Shown here one piece after another: positions 9,252-16,533 of a stretch of DNA of 64,000 bases. The notes beneath the pieces were generated by a model. The model was given only the letters and a program-made list of their open reading frames with translations, was not told the origin of the DNA and ran no database searches. The DNA is taken from contig NZ_BOPH01000016.1 in assembly GCF_016863655.1 (NCBI RefSeq), positions 1-64,000 on the forward strand, read 5' to 3'. The DNA comes from Virgisporangium ochraceum. GTDB lineage: Bacteria > Actinomycetota > Actinomycetes > Mycobacteriales > Micromonosporaceae. Position 1 is the first letter of the stretch. The number at the start of each line of letters is the position of its first letter. The position numbers were made by a program, and so were the translations under genes.

Positions 9252-11891
9252 GTGGAAGATCCGATCTGGCCGCCGGAGGACCGAGCCGGCGACACCGACA
9301 GCGACCGCACCGCACGGGTGCGACCGGGCGGAGTGGCCGAGGCCATACCGGGCTCGGGGCTGCCGGCACAGCCGGTGCACACACCGGTGCCAGCGCCGGT
9401 GACTCCGCCTTCGGCGTCGCTTCCGCCTGTGGTTTCGCCTCCGCCTGTGGCTTCGCCTCCGCAGCCCGCGGTGCCCGGCCAGCCGGGCTCCCCGTGGGGA
9501 CCCGCTCCGGGGCAACCCACCGGGCCGACGGTGTACGGGCAGCCTGGCGGGCCCGTGCAGCCTGGGCAGCCCGGCCAGCCGGCCGGCCCCGAGTACGGCC
9601 AGCATGGCGGACCTCCGGTTCCGCCACCGCCAGTCGCCCCGCCTCCGAACACGGGCTTTCCCACCGCCCAGTACCCGGTGGCGCCGCCCGCGGGTCCGCC
9701 GGTGCCGGGGCAGGCACCCTGGTCGACCCCGGCCGCCGGATACGGACCGGGCGCGGTCTACGGGCAGCCTGCCGAGGCGCCGCCCGGTCAGTCGCCCGGT
9801 CAGCAACCCGGTCAGCCGCCCGTTGGCCTGCCCGGGTACGGGGCGCCACCGCCGCCGGCCGGTCACGCGCCGGCGCCCGGGCAGGCCGGATACCCCCAGC
9901 CCGGGTATGCCCAGCCCGGTTATCCGCAGCCCGGATATGCCCAGCCCGGGTACGCGCCGCCGCCGGCGGAGATGCCGTACGGCCCACCACCGGTGCCGGC
10001 TCCCGGCCCCGGCGCGTTCGGGCCACCGCCAGGCACCGACCCGGGCGCCCTGCCGTTCGGGCCACCACCTGGCGCCGACGCCGGAGTGGCGCCGTTCGGG
10101 CCACCGCCCGGTACCGAGTCCGGGGCGGCGCCGTTCGGGCCGCCCCCCGTGCCTGATCCGGTGCCCGCGCCGCGGTCGGGTCCGCCGGCGCCGGTCTCAG
10201 GTATGCCCGGAACGACTCCGGGCTTCGACGCGCCGGTGTCCGGCCCCGGGGCCGGCACACCGCCGCTGCCGTGGAGCACCACCCCGCCGGCCACGGAGGG
10301 ACCGCACGAGGACGACAGCCCCACACCCACGTCGCCCTGGGCGCATCCGATCTACCGGCCGAGCGGCACCGACGGGCCGAACGGGTCCGGTGGGCAGCAG
10401 CCCTCGCCCGCCGATGCGCCGGAGGCCACGCTGACCGGGAACCAGACGGCCGAGGGTGGCGCGCCCGCCGACGTCGTGCCGTCCAGCCCGGCTCCGGTGG
10501 GTCCGGACCAGCCGCAGCCGGACGCACAGCCGGTGTACTTCCCGGACGGGCAGTCGATCAGCTACCCCGGACTGTCGCAGCCGGTTCCGCCACAGGCGAT
10601 TCCGTTGCCGCCGGCCGAGCAGGGTTTGGAGCACGGCCCGGAGCAGGGTTTTGAGCACGGCCCGGAGCAGAGTCCAGAACACGGCCCGGAGCTGGGGCAC
10701 CAGCAGGCACCGCCGCAGCTGGCGCCGTGGCAGTCGGCGGCCAGTTCGCAGGCGGGGACGCCGGCATACTCGGCACAGCAGGCCTACCAGGCGCAACAGG
10801 CATTTCCGACCCAGCAGGCGTACCCCTACCAGCAGCCCTCCGCCGCGTTCCAGACCCAGCCGGCCGCACAGCCGGCCGCCCAGTCACACGCACAGCCCCA
10901 CGCACAGCCGCACGCGGCCGGGCCGCAGCAGGAGCAGCGGGTCGACGAGAGCGGGCAGTACATCCCGACGGCCGAGGAGTTCGCCCGGCGACGGGAGGTG
11001 CGGCCCAGCAACCCGGTCGCCACCATGGGTCTCCGGGGCGCGCTGCGCCGCACGACGTTCGGGCTCATGCGGCCCGGGCCGGGCAAGAAGGAGCAGGAGC
11101 ACCGGCACCTCATCGAGACGATCCGGCGGAACTTCGGCGGGCTCCGCCAGGTGACGGTCGTCAACCCGAAGGGTGGCGCGGGCAAGACCGTCGCCGTGCT
11201 GCTGCTCTCGATGACGTTCGGGCAAAGCCGCGGCGGATACGTCCTGGCCTGGGACAACAACGAGACCCAGGGCACGCTCGGCATGCGGGCGATCCAGGAC
11301 TTCCACTCCCGCACCGTGCGTGACCTGATGCGCGACCTCGACCACTTCCAGGGCGCGCACGGCCGGGTCGGCGACCTGTCGCAGTACGTCCGGTCGCAGG
11401 GCGAGGGCATGTTCGACGTGCTCGCGTCCGATGAGTCGGCGACCGCGGGCGAGATGCTCACGGCGATGTCGTTCGGCGACCTGCGCGAGGTGGTCAGCCG
11501 GTTCTACAAGTTGATCTTCGTGGACACCGGCAACAACGTGCGCGCCGAGAACTGGCAGGCCGCGATCGACGCGACCGACCAGCTCGTGGTCACGATGTCG
11601 GCCCGCAACGACTCGGCGGAGACCGCCGCGCGGATGCTCGACCACCTGGAGCAGAACGGCCGCAACCGGCTGGTGCGCCAGGCGGTGACCGTGGTGTCGA
11701 TGCCGCCCAGTCGGCGCGACCTCGACGTCCCCTCGATCACCCGGCACTTCGCGGCCCGCACCCGCACGGTCATGCTCGCCCCGTACGAGAAGCTCATCGA
11801 CTCCGGTGAGCCGATCCGCTACGGACAGCTGAGCGCGGCGACCAGGCTGGCCTGGCTACGGATCGGCGCGGCGGTCGCCGAAGGCCTGTAA
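9252..11891 (+). CDS. EspI-like proline-rich MinD/ParA ATPase
   Basis: This is a protein of 879 residues in two parts. Residues 1 to about 590 are low complexity and rich in Pro, Gly, Gln and Ala, with several internal repeat families. From about residue 625 a ParA/MinD ATPase follows, with a deviant Walker A NPKGGAGKT (residues 638-646, lysines 640 and 645) and a Walker-B-like LIFVDTGNN. The architecture matches EspI of mycobacterial ESX-1 loci and related actinobacterial ATPases. The GTG at 9252 is fixed by AGGAGGT at 9240-9246, five bases upstream. No ESX genes (eccB, eccC, esxA) lie nearby, so a secretion role is inferred only from family resemblance. It converges on the DUF3151 gene with a 4-bp gap. 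Confidence 0.75.
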   Translation: MEDPIWPPEDRAGDTDSDRTARVRPGGVAEAIPGSGLPAQPVHTPVPAPVTPPSASLPPVVSPPPVASPPQPAVPGQPGSPWGPAPGQPTGPTVYGQPGGPVQPGQPGQPAGPEYGQHGGPPVPPPPVAPPPNTGFPTAQYPVAPPAGPPVPGQAPWSTPAAGYGPGAVYGQPAEAPPGQSPGQQPGQPPVGLPGYGAPPPPAGHAPAPGQAGYPQPGYAQPGYPQPGYAQPGYAPPPAEMPYGPPPVPAPGPGAFGPPPGTDPGALPFGPPPGADAGVAPFGPPPGTESGAAPFGPPPVPDPVPAPRSGPPAPVSGMPGTTPGFDAPVSGPGAGTPPLPWSTTPPATEGPHEDDSPTPTSPWAHPIYRPSGTDGPNGSGGQQPSPADAPEATLTGNQTAEGGAPADVVPSSPAPVGPDQPQPDAQPVYFPDGQSISYPGLSQPVPPQAIPLPPAEQGLEHGPEQGFEHGPEQSPEHGPELGHQQAPPQLAPWQSAASSQAGTPAYSAQQAYQAQQAFPTQQAYPYQQPSAAFQTQPAAQPAAQSHAQPHAQPHAAGPQQEQRVDESGQYIPTAEEFARRREVRPSNPVATMGLRGALRRTTFGLMRPGPGKKEQEHRHLIETIRRNFGGLRQVTVVNPKGGAGKTVAVLLLSMTFGQSRGGYVLAWDNNETQGTLGMRAIQDFHSRTVRDLMRDLDHFQGAHGRVGDLSQYVRSQGEGMFDVLASDESATAGEMLTAMSFGDLREVVSRFYKLIFVDTGNNVRAENWQAAIDATDQLVVTMSARNDSAETAARMLDHLEQNGRNRLVRQAVTVVSMPPSRRDLDVPSITRHFAARTRTVMLAPYEKLIDSGEPIRYGQLSAATRLAWLRIGAAVAEGL
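9882..9960 (+). repeat. GYPQPGYAQPG tandem coding repeat
   Basis: Inside the EspI-like gene, about five near-identical units encode (A/P)GY(P/A)QP(G), spelled with CAGCCCGG(A/G/T)TA(C/T/A)-type codons. Such repeats expand and contract readily by slippage, so length polymorphism between strains is expected. Confidence 0.75.
10015..10150 (+). repeat. FGPPPGT(D/E) tandem coding repeat
   Basis: Four units of roughly 12-15 codons encode FGPPPG followed by an acidic, alanine-rich spacer (TDPGALP, ADAGVAP, TESGAAP). They lie within the disordered N-terminal region of the EspI-like ATPase. Confidence 0.75.
10615..10700 (+). repeat. EHGPEQ tandem coding repeat
   Basis: Three to four units of about nine codons encode (L/F/P)EHGPEQ(G/S) and then ELGHQQ. 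This is an acidic His/Gln-rich stretch that breaks the otherwise Pro-rich N-terminal region of the EspI-like protein. Confidence 0.75.
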
Positions 11892-11895
11892 GGGC

Positions 11896-12324
11896 TCAGC
11901 CGGTCAGGGCGTCGGCGGCCGACGGGTCCGAGTCGCGCAGGAACTGGGCGCAGCGGGCGGCCTCGTCGGCCTCGCCGATCGCCGCGGCGGCCAGGGCGAG
12001 CACGTTCAGGCAGCGGAGGAAGCCCTGGTTCGCCGGGTGCGACCACGGCACCGGACCGTGACCGCGCCAGCCGTTGCGGCGCAGCTGGTCGAGCCCCCGG
12101 TGGTAACCCGTGCGGGCGAACGCGTACGCGGTGACCTGGTCGCCCTCGCCGTAGGCCCATTCGGCGAGCCGGCCCCACGCGGCACTGTAGGTGGGGTTGT
12201 CGGCCGCGACAGCCTTCAACGCGGCGATGTCTTCGGGGCTGGCCAGGGCCTTCTCGAGGGCGGCCGCCGCGGCGGCGTTCTCCGGCAGCAGGGTCGGCGG
12301 CACGTCCGGGAGGAGGTTCTGCAT
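11896..12324 (-). CDS. DUF3151 family protein
   Basis: This is a protein of 142 residues that starts MQNLLPDVPPTLLP, the conserved opening of the actinobacterial DUF3151 family. It is alpha-helical in pattern, with AALKAVAADNPTYSAAWGRLAEWAY resembling a tetratricopeptide-like helix pair. Function is unknown. It is soluble and has no obvious catalytic motif. The ATG at 12324 is preferred over upstream starts because the family begins here and an AGAACCTCC-type arrangement is not required. The gene lies tail to tail with the EspI-like gene (4 bp apart) and head to head with the LOG-like gene. Confidence 0.85.
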   Translation of the reverse strand: MQNLLPDVPPTLLPENAAAAAALEKALASPEDIAALKAVAADNPTYSAAWGRLAEWAYGEGDQVTAYAFARTGYHRGLDQLRRNGWRGHGPVPWSHPANQGFLRCLNVLALAAAAIGEADEAARCAQFLRDSDPSAADALTG

Positions 12325-12459
12325 GCGGACATCTAACCCCGGTGTTACCGACGGGGATGGCTGAACGGCTGAGGCGTTCGTCACGCGACCGGATGGTGCG
12401 CCAAACCCTGTCCAAGGGCTACAAAGGAGGTCCGGAGCCTCCCCAGGACCCGGTAACGC

Positions 12460-12489
12460 GATGGCCCGCCACTTCGGTGACGGGCCATC
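12460..12489 (+). promoter_or_regulatory. Perfect-stem hairpin with TTCG loop in a 5' leader
   Basis: GATGGCCCG (12460-12468) pairs with CGGGCCATC (12481-12489). After one C/A mismatch the stem continues as CAC/GTG, closed by a TTCG tetraloop. It lies 20 bp before the start codon at 12509 of the LOG-like gene, just before the GAAAGGG ribosome site. No T-tract follows. It could be a leader attenuator, an mRNA-stabilising element or a terminator; the sequence does not decide. Confidence 0.6.
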
Positions 12490-12508
12490 GTCCGTGAAAG
12501 GGTGGCTC

Positions 12509-13723
12509 ATGCATCACCACGACCACAGCCCCGACGAGATCGAGTCGCGGGAGGAGCTGGAGCTCCACCTGACGGCCGACACCCTGCGCGGGCTCACCGT
12601 CCAGGGGCTGCACCTCGCCGACGACCCGCCCGACTGGTCGGCGGTCGACGTCACCGGCACCCTGTTCATCGCCTGCCACCTCGGCCCGGTCGACACCCAG
12701 ATCGAGCTGATCCGGCGCGGCGCCCACGTGATCCCGCCGCTCCCCGACGTGCCCTACCCCACCCACCCGCCGCACCTCTACCTGCCGCACGAGCTGAGCG
12801 CGGGCTTCGCCGAGCACGGCTTCACCGGCATGTACGACACGGTCGTCTACCGGCACTTCATCGAGCACGGCGGAGCCCTACCCGGCGTGCGCGAGGCCCT
12901 CAGCCAGCGGATGCACGACCACGGCATCGACGACGCGCTGGCCGACGCCATCGACGGCTGGGCCGCCGAGTCCGGTGGACCGGTGGTCGGGATCATGGGT
13001 GGCCACGCCGAGCCCCGCGGATCCCAGGGCTACCGGGCCGCCGCGCAGATCGGACGCGGCCTCGCCGAGGCCGGCTGCCTCGTGGTGACCGGCGGCGGCC
13101 CGGGCGTGATGGAAGCCGCCAACCTGGGCGCGTTCATGGCCACCAGCACGCAGGAAGACCTGGCGGCAGCCATCGACGACCTGGCGGAGGAGCCCGACTT
13201 CCACCAGCACGACCCGTTCACCGCACTGGCGCTCGAGGTCCGCGCGAAGTACTCACGCAACGACCGCGACGGCGACCGGCGCGACGTCACCGGGTGGGCC
13301 CGGCACGGCGGCCTCTCCGTACCCACCTGGCTCTACGGCCACGAGCCGGCCAACCTCTTCGCCGCGCGCGTGGCCAAGTACTTCTCCAACGCGATCCGCG
13401 AAGACACGATCCTCCGCCTCACCCGCGGCGGGATCGTCTTCGCACAGGGCCGCGCGGGAACGGTCCAGGAGATCTTCCAGGCCGCGACCAAGACCTTCTA
13501 CGCGACCGACGGCGCCAGCGGACCCTTCGTGTTCCTGGGCAAAGACTTCTGGACGCACGAGCTTCCGGTCGAAAGCCTGCTGGAGCCGCTCCTGAAGGCC
13601 AGCCCGCACGGCGACCTCACGCACCTGATCGAGATCACCGACGACCCGGCCGAGGCGGTGCAGATGATCCTCACCTACGCCGCCCCGGCCGAAGCCAAGG
13701 AAGAGCAACGGACGACGCCGTAA
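12509..13723 (+). CDS. LOG/SLOG-superfamily Rossmann protein
   Basis: This is a protein of 404 residues. The central part has the glycine-rich LOG-type nucleotide-binding segment VVTGGGPGVMEAANLGAF, preceded by GGHAEPRGSQGYRAAAQIG. The classical LOG active-site motif PGGxGTxxE is changed to QGRAGTVQE, keeping the GT and the Glu. The first 150 residues are an extra domain not found in cytokinin-activating LOG enzymes. This suggests a SLOG-type nucleotide-binding or hydrolysing protein rather than a cytokinin enzyme. ATG 12509 has GAAAGGG about seven bases upstream; an in-frame ATG at 12461 falls inside the hairpin stem and has no ribosome site. It abuts fba tail to tail with no intervening base. 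Confidence 0.72.
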   Translation: MHHHDHSPDEIESREELELHLTADTLRGLTVQGLHLADDPPDWSAVDVTGTLFIACHLGPVDTQIELIRRGAHVIPPLPDVPYPTHPPHLYLPHELSAGFAEHGFTGMYDTVVYRHFIEHGGALPGVREALSQRMHDHGIDDALADAIDGWAAESGGPVVGIMGGHAEPRGSQGYRAAAQIGRGLAEAGCLVVTGGGPGVMEAANLGAFMATSTQEDLAAAIDDLAEEPDFHQHDPFTALALEVRAKYSRNDRDGDRRDVTGWARHGGLSVPTWLYGHEPANLFAARVAKYFSNAIREDTILRLTRGGIVFAQGRAGTVQEIFQAATKTFYATDGASGPFVFLGKDFWTHELPVESLLEPLLKASPHGDLTHLIEITDDPAEAVQMILTYAAPAEAKEEQRTTP

Positions 13724-14749
13724 CTACTTCGACAGCGACGTACCCACCGAGCGGAGGTCGTCGCAGGCCTGCACGATGCGCTTGGCCATGGCCTCCTCGG
13801 CCGCCTTGCCCCAGGCGCGCGGGTCGTACGCCTTCTTGTTGCCGACCTCGCCGTCGACCTTCAGCACACCGTCGTAGTTCGAGAACATGTGCGCCGCGAC
13901 CGGGCGCGTGAACGCGTACTGCGTGTCGGTGTCGACGTTCATCTTCACGACGCCGTAGTCGAGGGCCGACCGGATCTCCTCGAGCAGCGAGCCCGACCCG
14001 CCGTGGAACACCAGCGCCAGCGGCTTCTCCTGACCGTACTTCTCCCCCACGGCCTTCTGCGCCTCACGCAGGATCTCCGGACGCAGCTTCACGTTGCCCG
14101 GCTTGTAGACGCCGTGCACGTTGCCGAACGTGAGAGCGGCCATGTACCGGCCCTTCTCCCCCAGCCCGAGCGCGTCGACCATCGCCAGCGCGTCGCCCGG
14201 CGTGGTGTACAGCTTCTCGTCGATCGCGCCGACGATGCCGTCCTCCTCGCCGCCCACGACGCCGACCTCGATCTCCAGGATCACGTTGGCGGCGGCGCTG
14301 AGAGCGAGCAGCTCCTCGGCGATCTGCAGGTTCTCGTCGAGCGGCACCGCCGACCCGTCCCACATGTGGGACTGGAACAGCGGCAGGCCGCCACCGGCCA
14401 CCCGCTCCTTCGAGATCTCCAGCAGCGGCCGCACGAAGCCGTCGAGCTTGTTCTTCGGGCAGTGGTCGGTGTGCAGGGCGATGTTCACGGGGTACTTCTT
14501 GGCGACCTCCTGCGCGAACGCGGCGAAGGCCACCGAGCCGGTCACCATGTCCTTGACCGTGGGGCCGCTGAGGTACTCGGCACCACCCGTGGAGACCTGG
14601 ACGATGCCGTCGCTCTCCGCCTCAGCGAAGCCGCGCAGCGCCGCGTTCAGCGTCTGCGACGATGTGACGTTGATCGCCGGGTATGCGAACGCGCCGGCCT
14701 TGGCACGGTCGAGCATCTCGGCGTATACCTCTGGCGTGGCGATAGGCAT
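13724..14749 (-). CDS. fba: Class II fructose-bisphosphate aldolase
   Basis: This enzyme cleaves fructose 1,6-bisphosphate to dihydroxyacetone phosphate and glyceraldehyde 3-phosphate in glycolysis and runs in reverse in gluconeogenesis. The 341-residue protein has zinc-ligand segments NIALHTDHC and FGNVHGVYKPG, plus FHGGSGS and VKMNVDTDTQYAF near the active site, all typical of the class II A type. The ATG at 14749 has AAGGAG six bases upstream. Length is normal. It stands as a single gene, divergent from the small acidic ORF at 14801 and abutting the LOG-like gene at its 3' end. Confidence 0.97.
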   Translation of the reverse strand: MPIATPEVYAEMLDRAKAGAFAYPAINVTSSQTLNAALRGFAEAESDGIVQVSTGGAEYLSGPTVKDMVTGSVAFAAFAQEVAKKYPVNIALHTDHCPKNKLDGFVRPLLEISKERVAGGGLPLFQSHMWDGSAVPLDENLQIAEELLALSAAANVILEIEVGVVGGEEDGIVGAIDEKLYTTPGDALAMVDALGLGEKGRYMAALTFGNVHGVYKPGNVKLRPEILREAQKAVGEKYGQEKPLALVFHGGSGSLLEEIRSALDYGVVKMNVDTDTQYAFTRPVAAHMFSNYDGVLKVDGEVGNKKAYDPRAWGKAAEEAMAKRIVQACDDLRSVGTSLSK

Positions 14750-14800
14750 GGTTGGGCTCCTTGGACCTAACTTCGGTGTCGACAGTCGTACCGTATAGGC

Positions 14801-15013
14801 ATGACCCAGCCCGGCGAACCCCTGCATGACCTCGACGGCCCCGAGCTTGCCAGCGGCCGAAGTGTGGAGGCTCCGGAGGCCGACGCGTACGAGCAGTCCG
14901 TGCCCGCCGATCCGGCCCGGCTGCCGGCCGACCTCCGGCTGCCGGCCGACGTCAACGAGGCCGACGCCTACGAGCAGAGCCAGGTGGTCGACCTCGACGA
15001 CGACTACCGCTGA
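14801..15013 (+). CDS. Small acidic conserved protein
   Basis: This is a protein of 70 residues that is strongly acidic and has no hydrophobic core of note. The eight-residue word EADAYEQS occurs twice, at about residues 26-33 and 53-60, separated by a Pro/Leu/Ala-Asp stretch; the protein ends DLDDDYR. Proteins of this kind occur beside fba in Micromonosporaceae, as far as I recall, with no known function. There is no ribosome site before ATG 14801. A TANNNT -10 (TACCGT, 14789-14794) ends six bases before it, which suggests a leaderless transcript. Its last 10 bp overlap the 3' end of the convergent LCP gene. The reading frame is short but the composition and repeat support it. Confidence 0.65.
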   Translation: MTQPGEPLHDLDGPELASGRSVEAPEADAYEQSVPADPARLPADLRLPADVNEADAYEQSQVVDLDDDYR

Positions 15014-16011
15014 CCCACTTGCTGGGGGTTCGCCAGCGCCCACTGCTGCACCGTCCCGTCACGGACGGCCGTCCACAGCGCCGCCGCCTCCGGCAGCAAA
15101 CGGGTGTTCGGTCCGTCGAACTCGGCGGGCGGTGCGATGCTCACCACATCTCCGGACTTCAGGTCCCTGGCCGCCGCGAACACCGCGGCCAACTGGAATC
15201 CGCCGGCGTCGACGCGGATCGCCGTGCCAGCAGCCTGGATCACGGTGAGGAGCTCGGGCAGGCTGGCGTCGGCGAGCCGCTTGAACAGCGCGCTCACGTA
15301 CTCGCGACCATGCTTCTGCCGGTCGAAGTCGCCGGCCTCGAACGACTTCCGCTGCCGGAGGTAGTCCATCGCCTCCTCGCCGGAGAAGTGGCGGCAGCCG
15401 GGTTGGAAGATCCGCCCGGTGTGCTCGCTCACCGCCTTCCGGCGCACGCACAGGTCGACCCCGCCCACCGCGTCGGTCACCGTGACCAGCCCGGCGAAGT
15501 CGACCTCCACGGCACCGTCGATCGGAATTCCCGTCAGCGACTGCACCGCGTCACGCAGCCCACGGATCCCGTCGTGCGCGTAGTAGAAGCTCAGCCGTTC
15601 CCGGTCACCCCGGAACGGCATCATCTGGTCGCGCGAGAGCGAGATCAGGTACGGCGCCGACCGGTCGGCCGGCAGGTGCGCCAGCATGATCGAGTCGGCC
15701 CGCACGAAGTCGGGCGCGTTGTCCCAGGGTCGCTTGTCGGTGCCGACGAGCAGGAACGTCATCGGACCGCGTGGGGCGGCCACCGCCGAGGCGACCGTCG
15801 ACGCGGCCACGTCGGGAACCGTGCGCACCGCGTCCAACCGCACGAAGACGGTGGCGACGAGCGCGACCAGCGCGACCGCCGTGCCACCGACGAGCCCCTG
15901 ACGCACCCGGCGCCGCCGCGTGACGGCGGCGTCGATCCGCTTCCGCACCTGATCGGGCGCGGGCGCCAGATCCTCGTGCCGCGCGAACGTCTCCATCAGT
16001 TGTTCGATCAT
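15004..16011 (-). CDS. LytR-CpsA-Psr (LCP) protein with anti-sigma-like N-terminus
   Basis: This is a protein of 335 residues. Residues 1 to about 36 form a short cytoplasmic charged region. One membrane helix (about 38-58) follows, and then an extracellular LCP domain. LCP signatures are visible: RADSIMLAHL, SLSRDQMMPF, VEVDFAGLVTVTDAVGGVDL and a YLRQRKSF...DFDRQKHG segment with the phosphate-binding arginines. LCP enzymes attach glycopolymers to peptidoglycan. The start overlaps the stop of the ECF sigma gene (ATGA, 16008-16011), so translation is coupled. The N-terminal layout resembles membrane anti-sigma factors encoded after SigE-family sigma genes, suggesting this LCP protein may also hold the sigma factor. 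That dual role is an inference. Confidence 0.78.
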   Translation of the reverse strand: MIEQLMETFARHEDLAPAPDQVRKRIDAAVTRRRRVRQGLVGGTAVALVALVATVFVRLDAVRTVPDVAASTVASAVAAPRGPMTFLLVGTDKRPWDNAPDFVRADSIMLAHLPADRSAPYLISLSRDQMMPFRGDRERLSFYYAHDGIRGLRDAVQSLTGIPIDGAVEVDFAGLVTVTDAVGGVDLCVRRKAVSEHTGRIFQPGCRHFSGEEAMDYLRQRKSFEAGDFDRQKHGREYVSALFKRLADASLPELLTVIQAAGTAIRVDAGGFQLAAVFAAARDLKSGDVVSIAPPAEFDGPNTRLLPEAAALWTAVRDGTVQQWALANPQQVGQR

Positions 16012-16505
16012 CGGTAGGCCTCTTCGTCCAGAGCGCTCGGCAGTTGGAGACGCAGGGTGGTCAGCGCCCGCGAGATGTAGCCGCGCACGGTGCCGACGGA
16101 ACAGCCGAGAACCTCGGCGATCTCGTTGTCGCGCAGGCTTTCGTAGTAGCGCAGCACCAGGGCCGCGCGTTGCTGGCGCGGCAGCGTCGCGAGCATGGCC
16201 CAGAGCAGGTCGCGGTTCGCGGTGGTGTCGGCATGGTCCGGAACAGGCGCGGGCTCGGCCGGTTCGGCCCGCAGCATGACCTTGCGGAACCAGCTGAGCC
16301 GACGCTGGTCGATATAGGTGTTCGTGATCAGGCGGCGCACGTAGCGGTCGGGCTGGTCGACCGCGTTGATCCGGCGCCACCCCAGCTGCACCTTGACCAT
16401 GGCGTCCTGGACCAGGTCGGCGGCCGTGTCCCGGTCGCCGGTGAGCATCACGGCGAACCGCAGAAGCCCCGGCAGTCGGGTGGTCACGAACTCTTCGTAG
16501 GTCAC
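16008..16505 (-). CDS. ECF RNA polymerase sigma factor, SigE family
   Basis: This is a protein of 165 residues with sigma-70 region 2 (ADLVQDAMVKVQLGW, YVRRLITNTYIDQRR) and region 4 (LPRQQRAALVLRYYES...EIAEVLGCSVGTVRGYISRAL, a helix-turn-helix). Regions 1 and 3 are absent, as in extracytoplasmic-function sigma factors. The pattern fits the SigE-like (SigK/M-type) subgroup common in Actinobacteria. GTG 16505 has AGAGG just upstream. The downstream LCP gene overlaps by four bases, implying linked regulation of cell-envelope work. I see no recognisable ECF target promoter for this factor in the window. Confidence 0.93.
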   Translation of the reverse strand: MTYEEFVTTRLPGLLRFAVMLTGDRDTAADLVQDAMVKVQLGWRRINAVDQPDRYVRRLITNTYIDQRRLSWFRKVMLRAEPAEPAPVPDHADTTANRDLLWAMLATLPRQQRAALVLRYYESLRDNEIAEVLGCSVGTVRGYISRALTTLRLQLPSALDEEAYR

Positions 16506-16533
16506 GCCTCTGTAGACGAGATCGGGCGCCCGA

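Noticed and set aside
12461-12508. Upstream start ATG 12461 for the LOG-like gene
   Set aside because: The codon is part of a hairpin stem and lacks a ribosome site; ATG 12509 has one.
14750-15043. Upstream extension of fba beyond 14749
   Set aside because: The family start MPIATPEVYAEML with AAGGAG upstream is at 14749.
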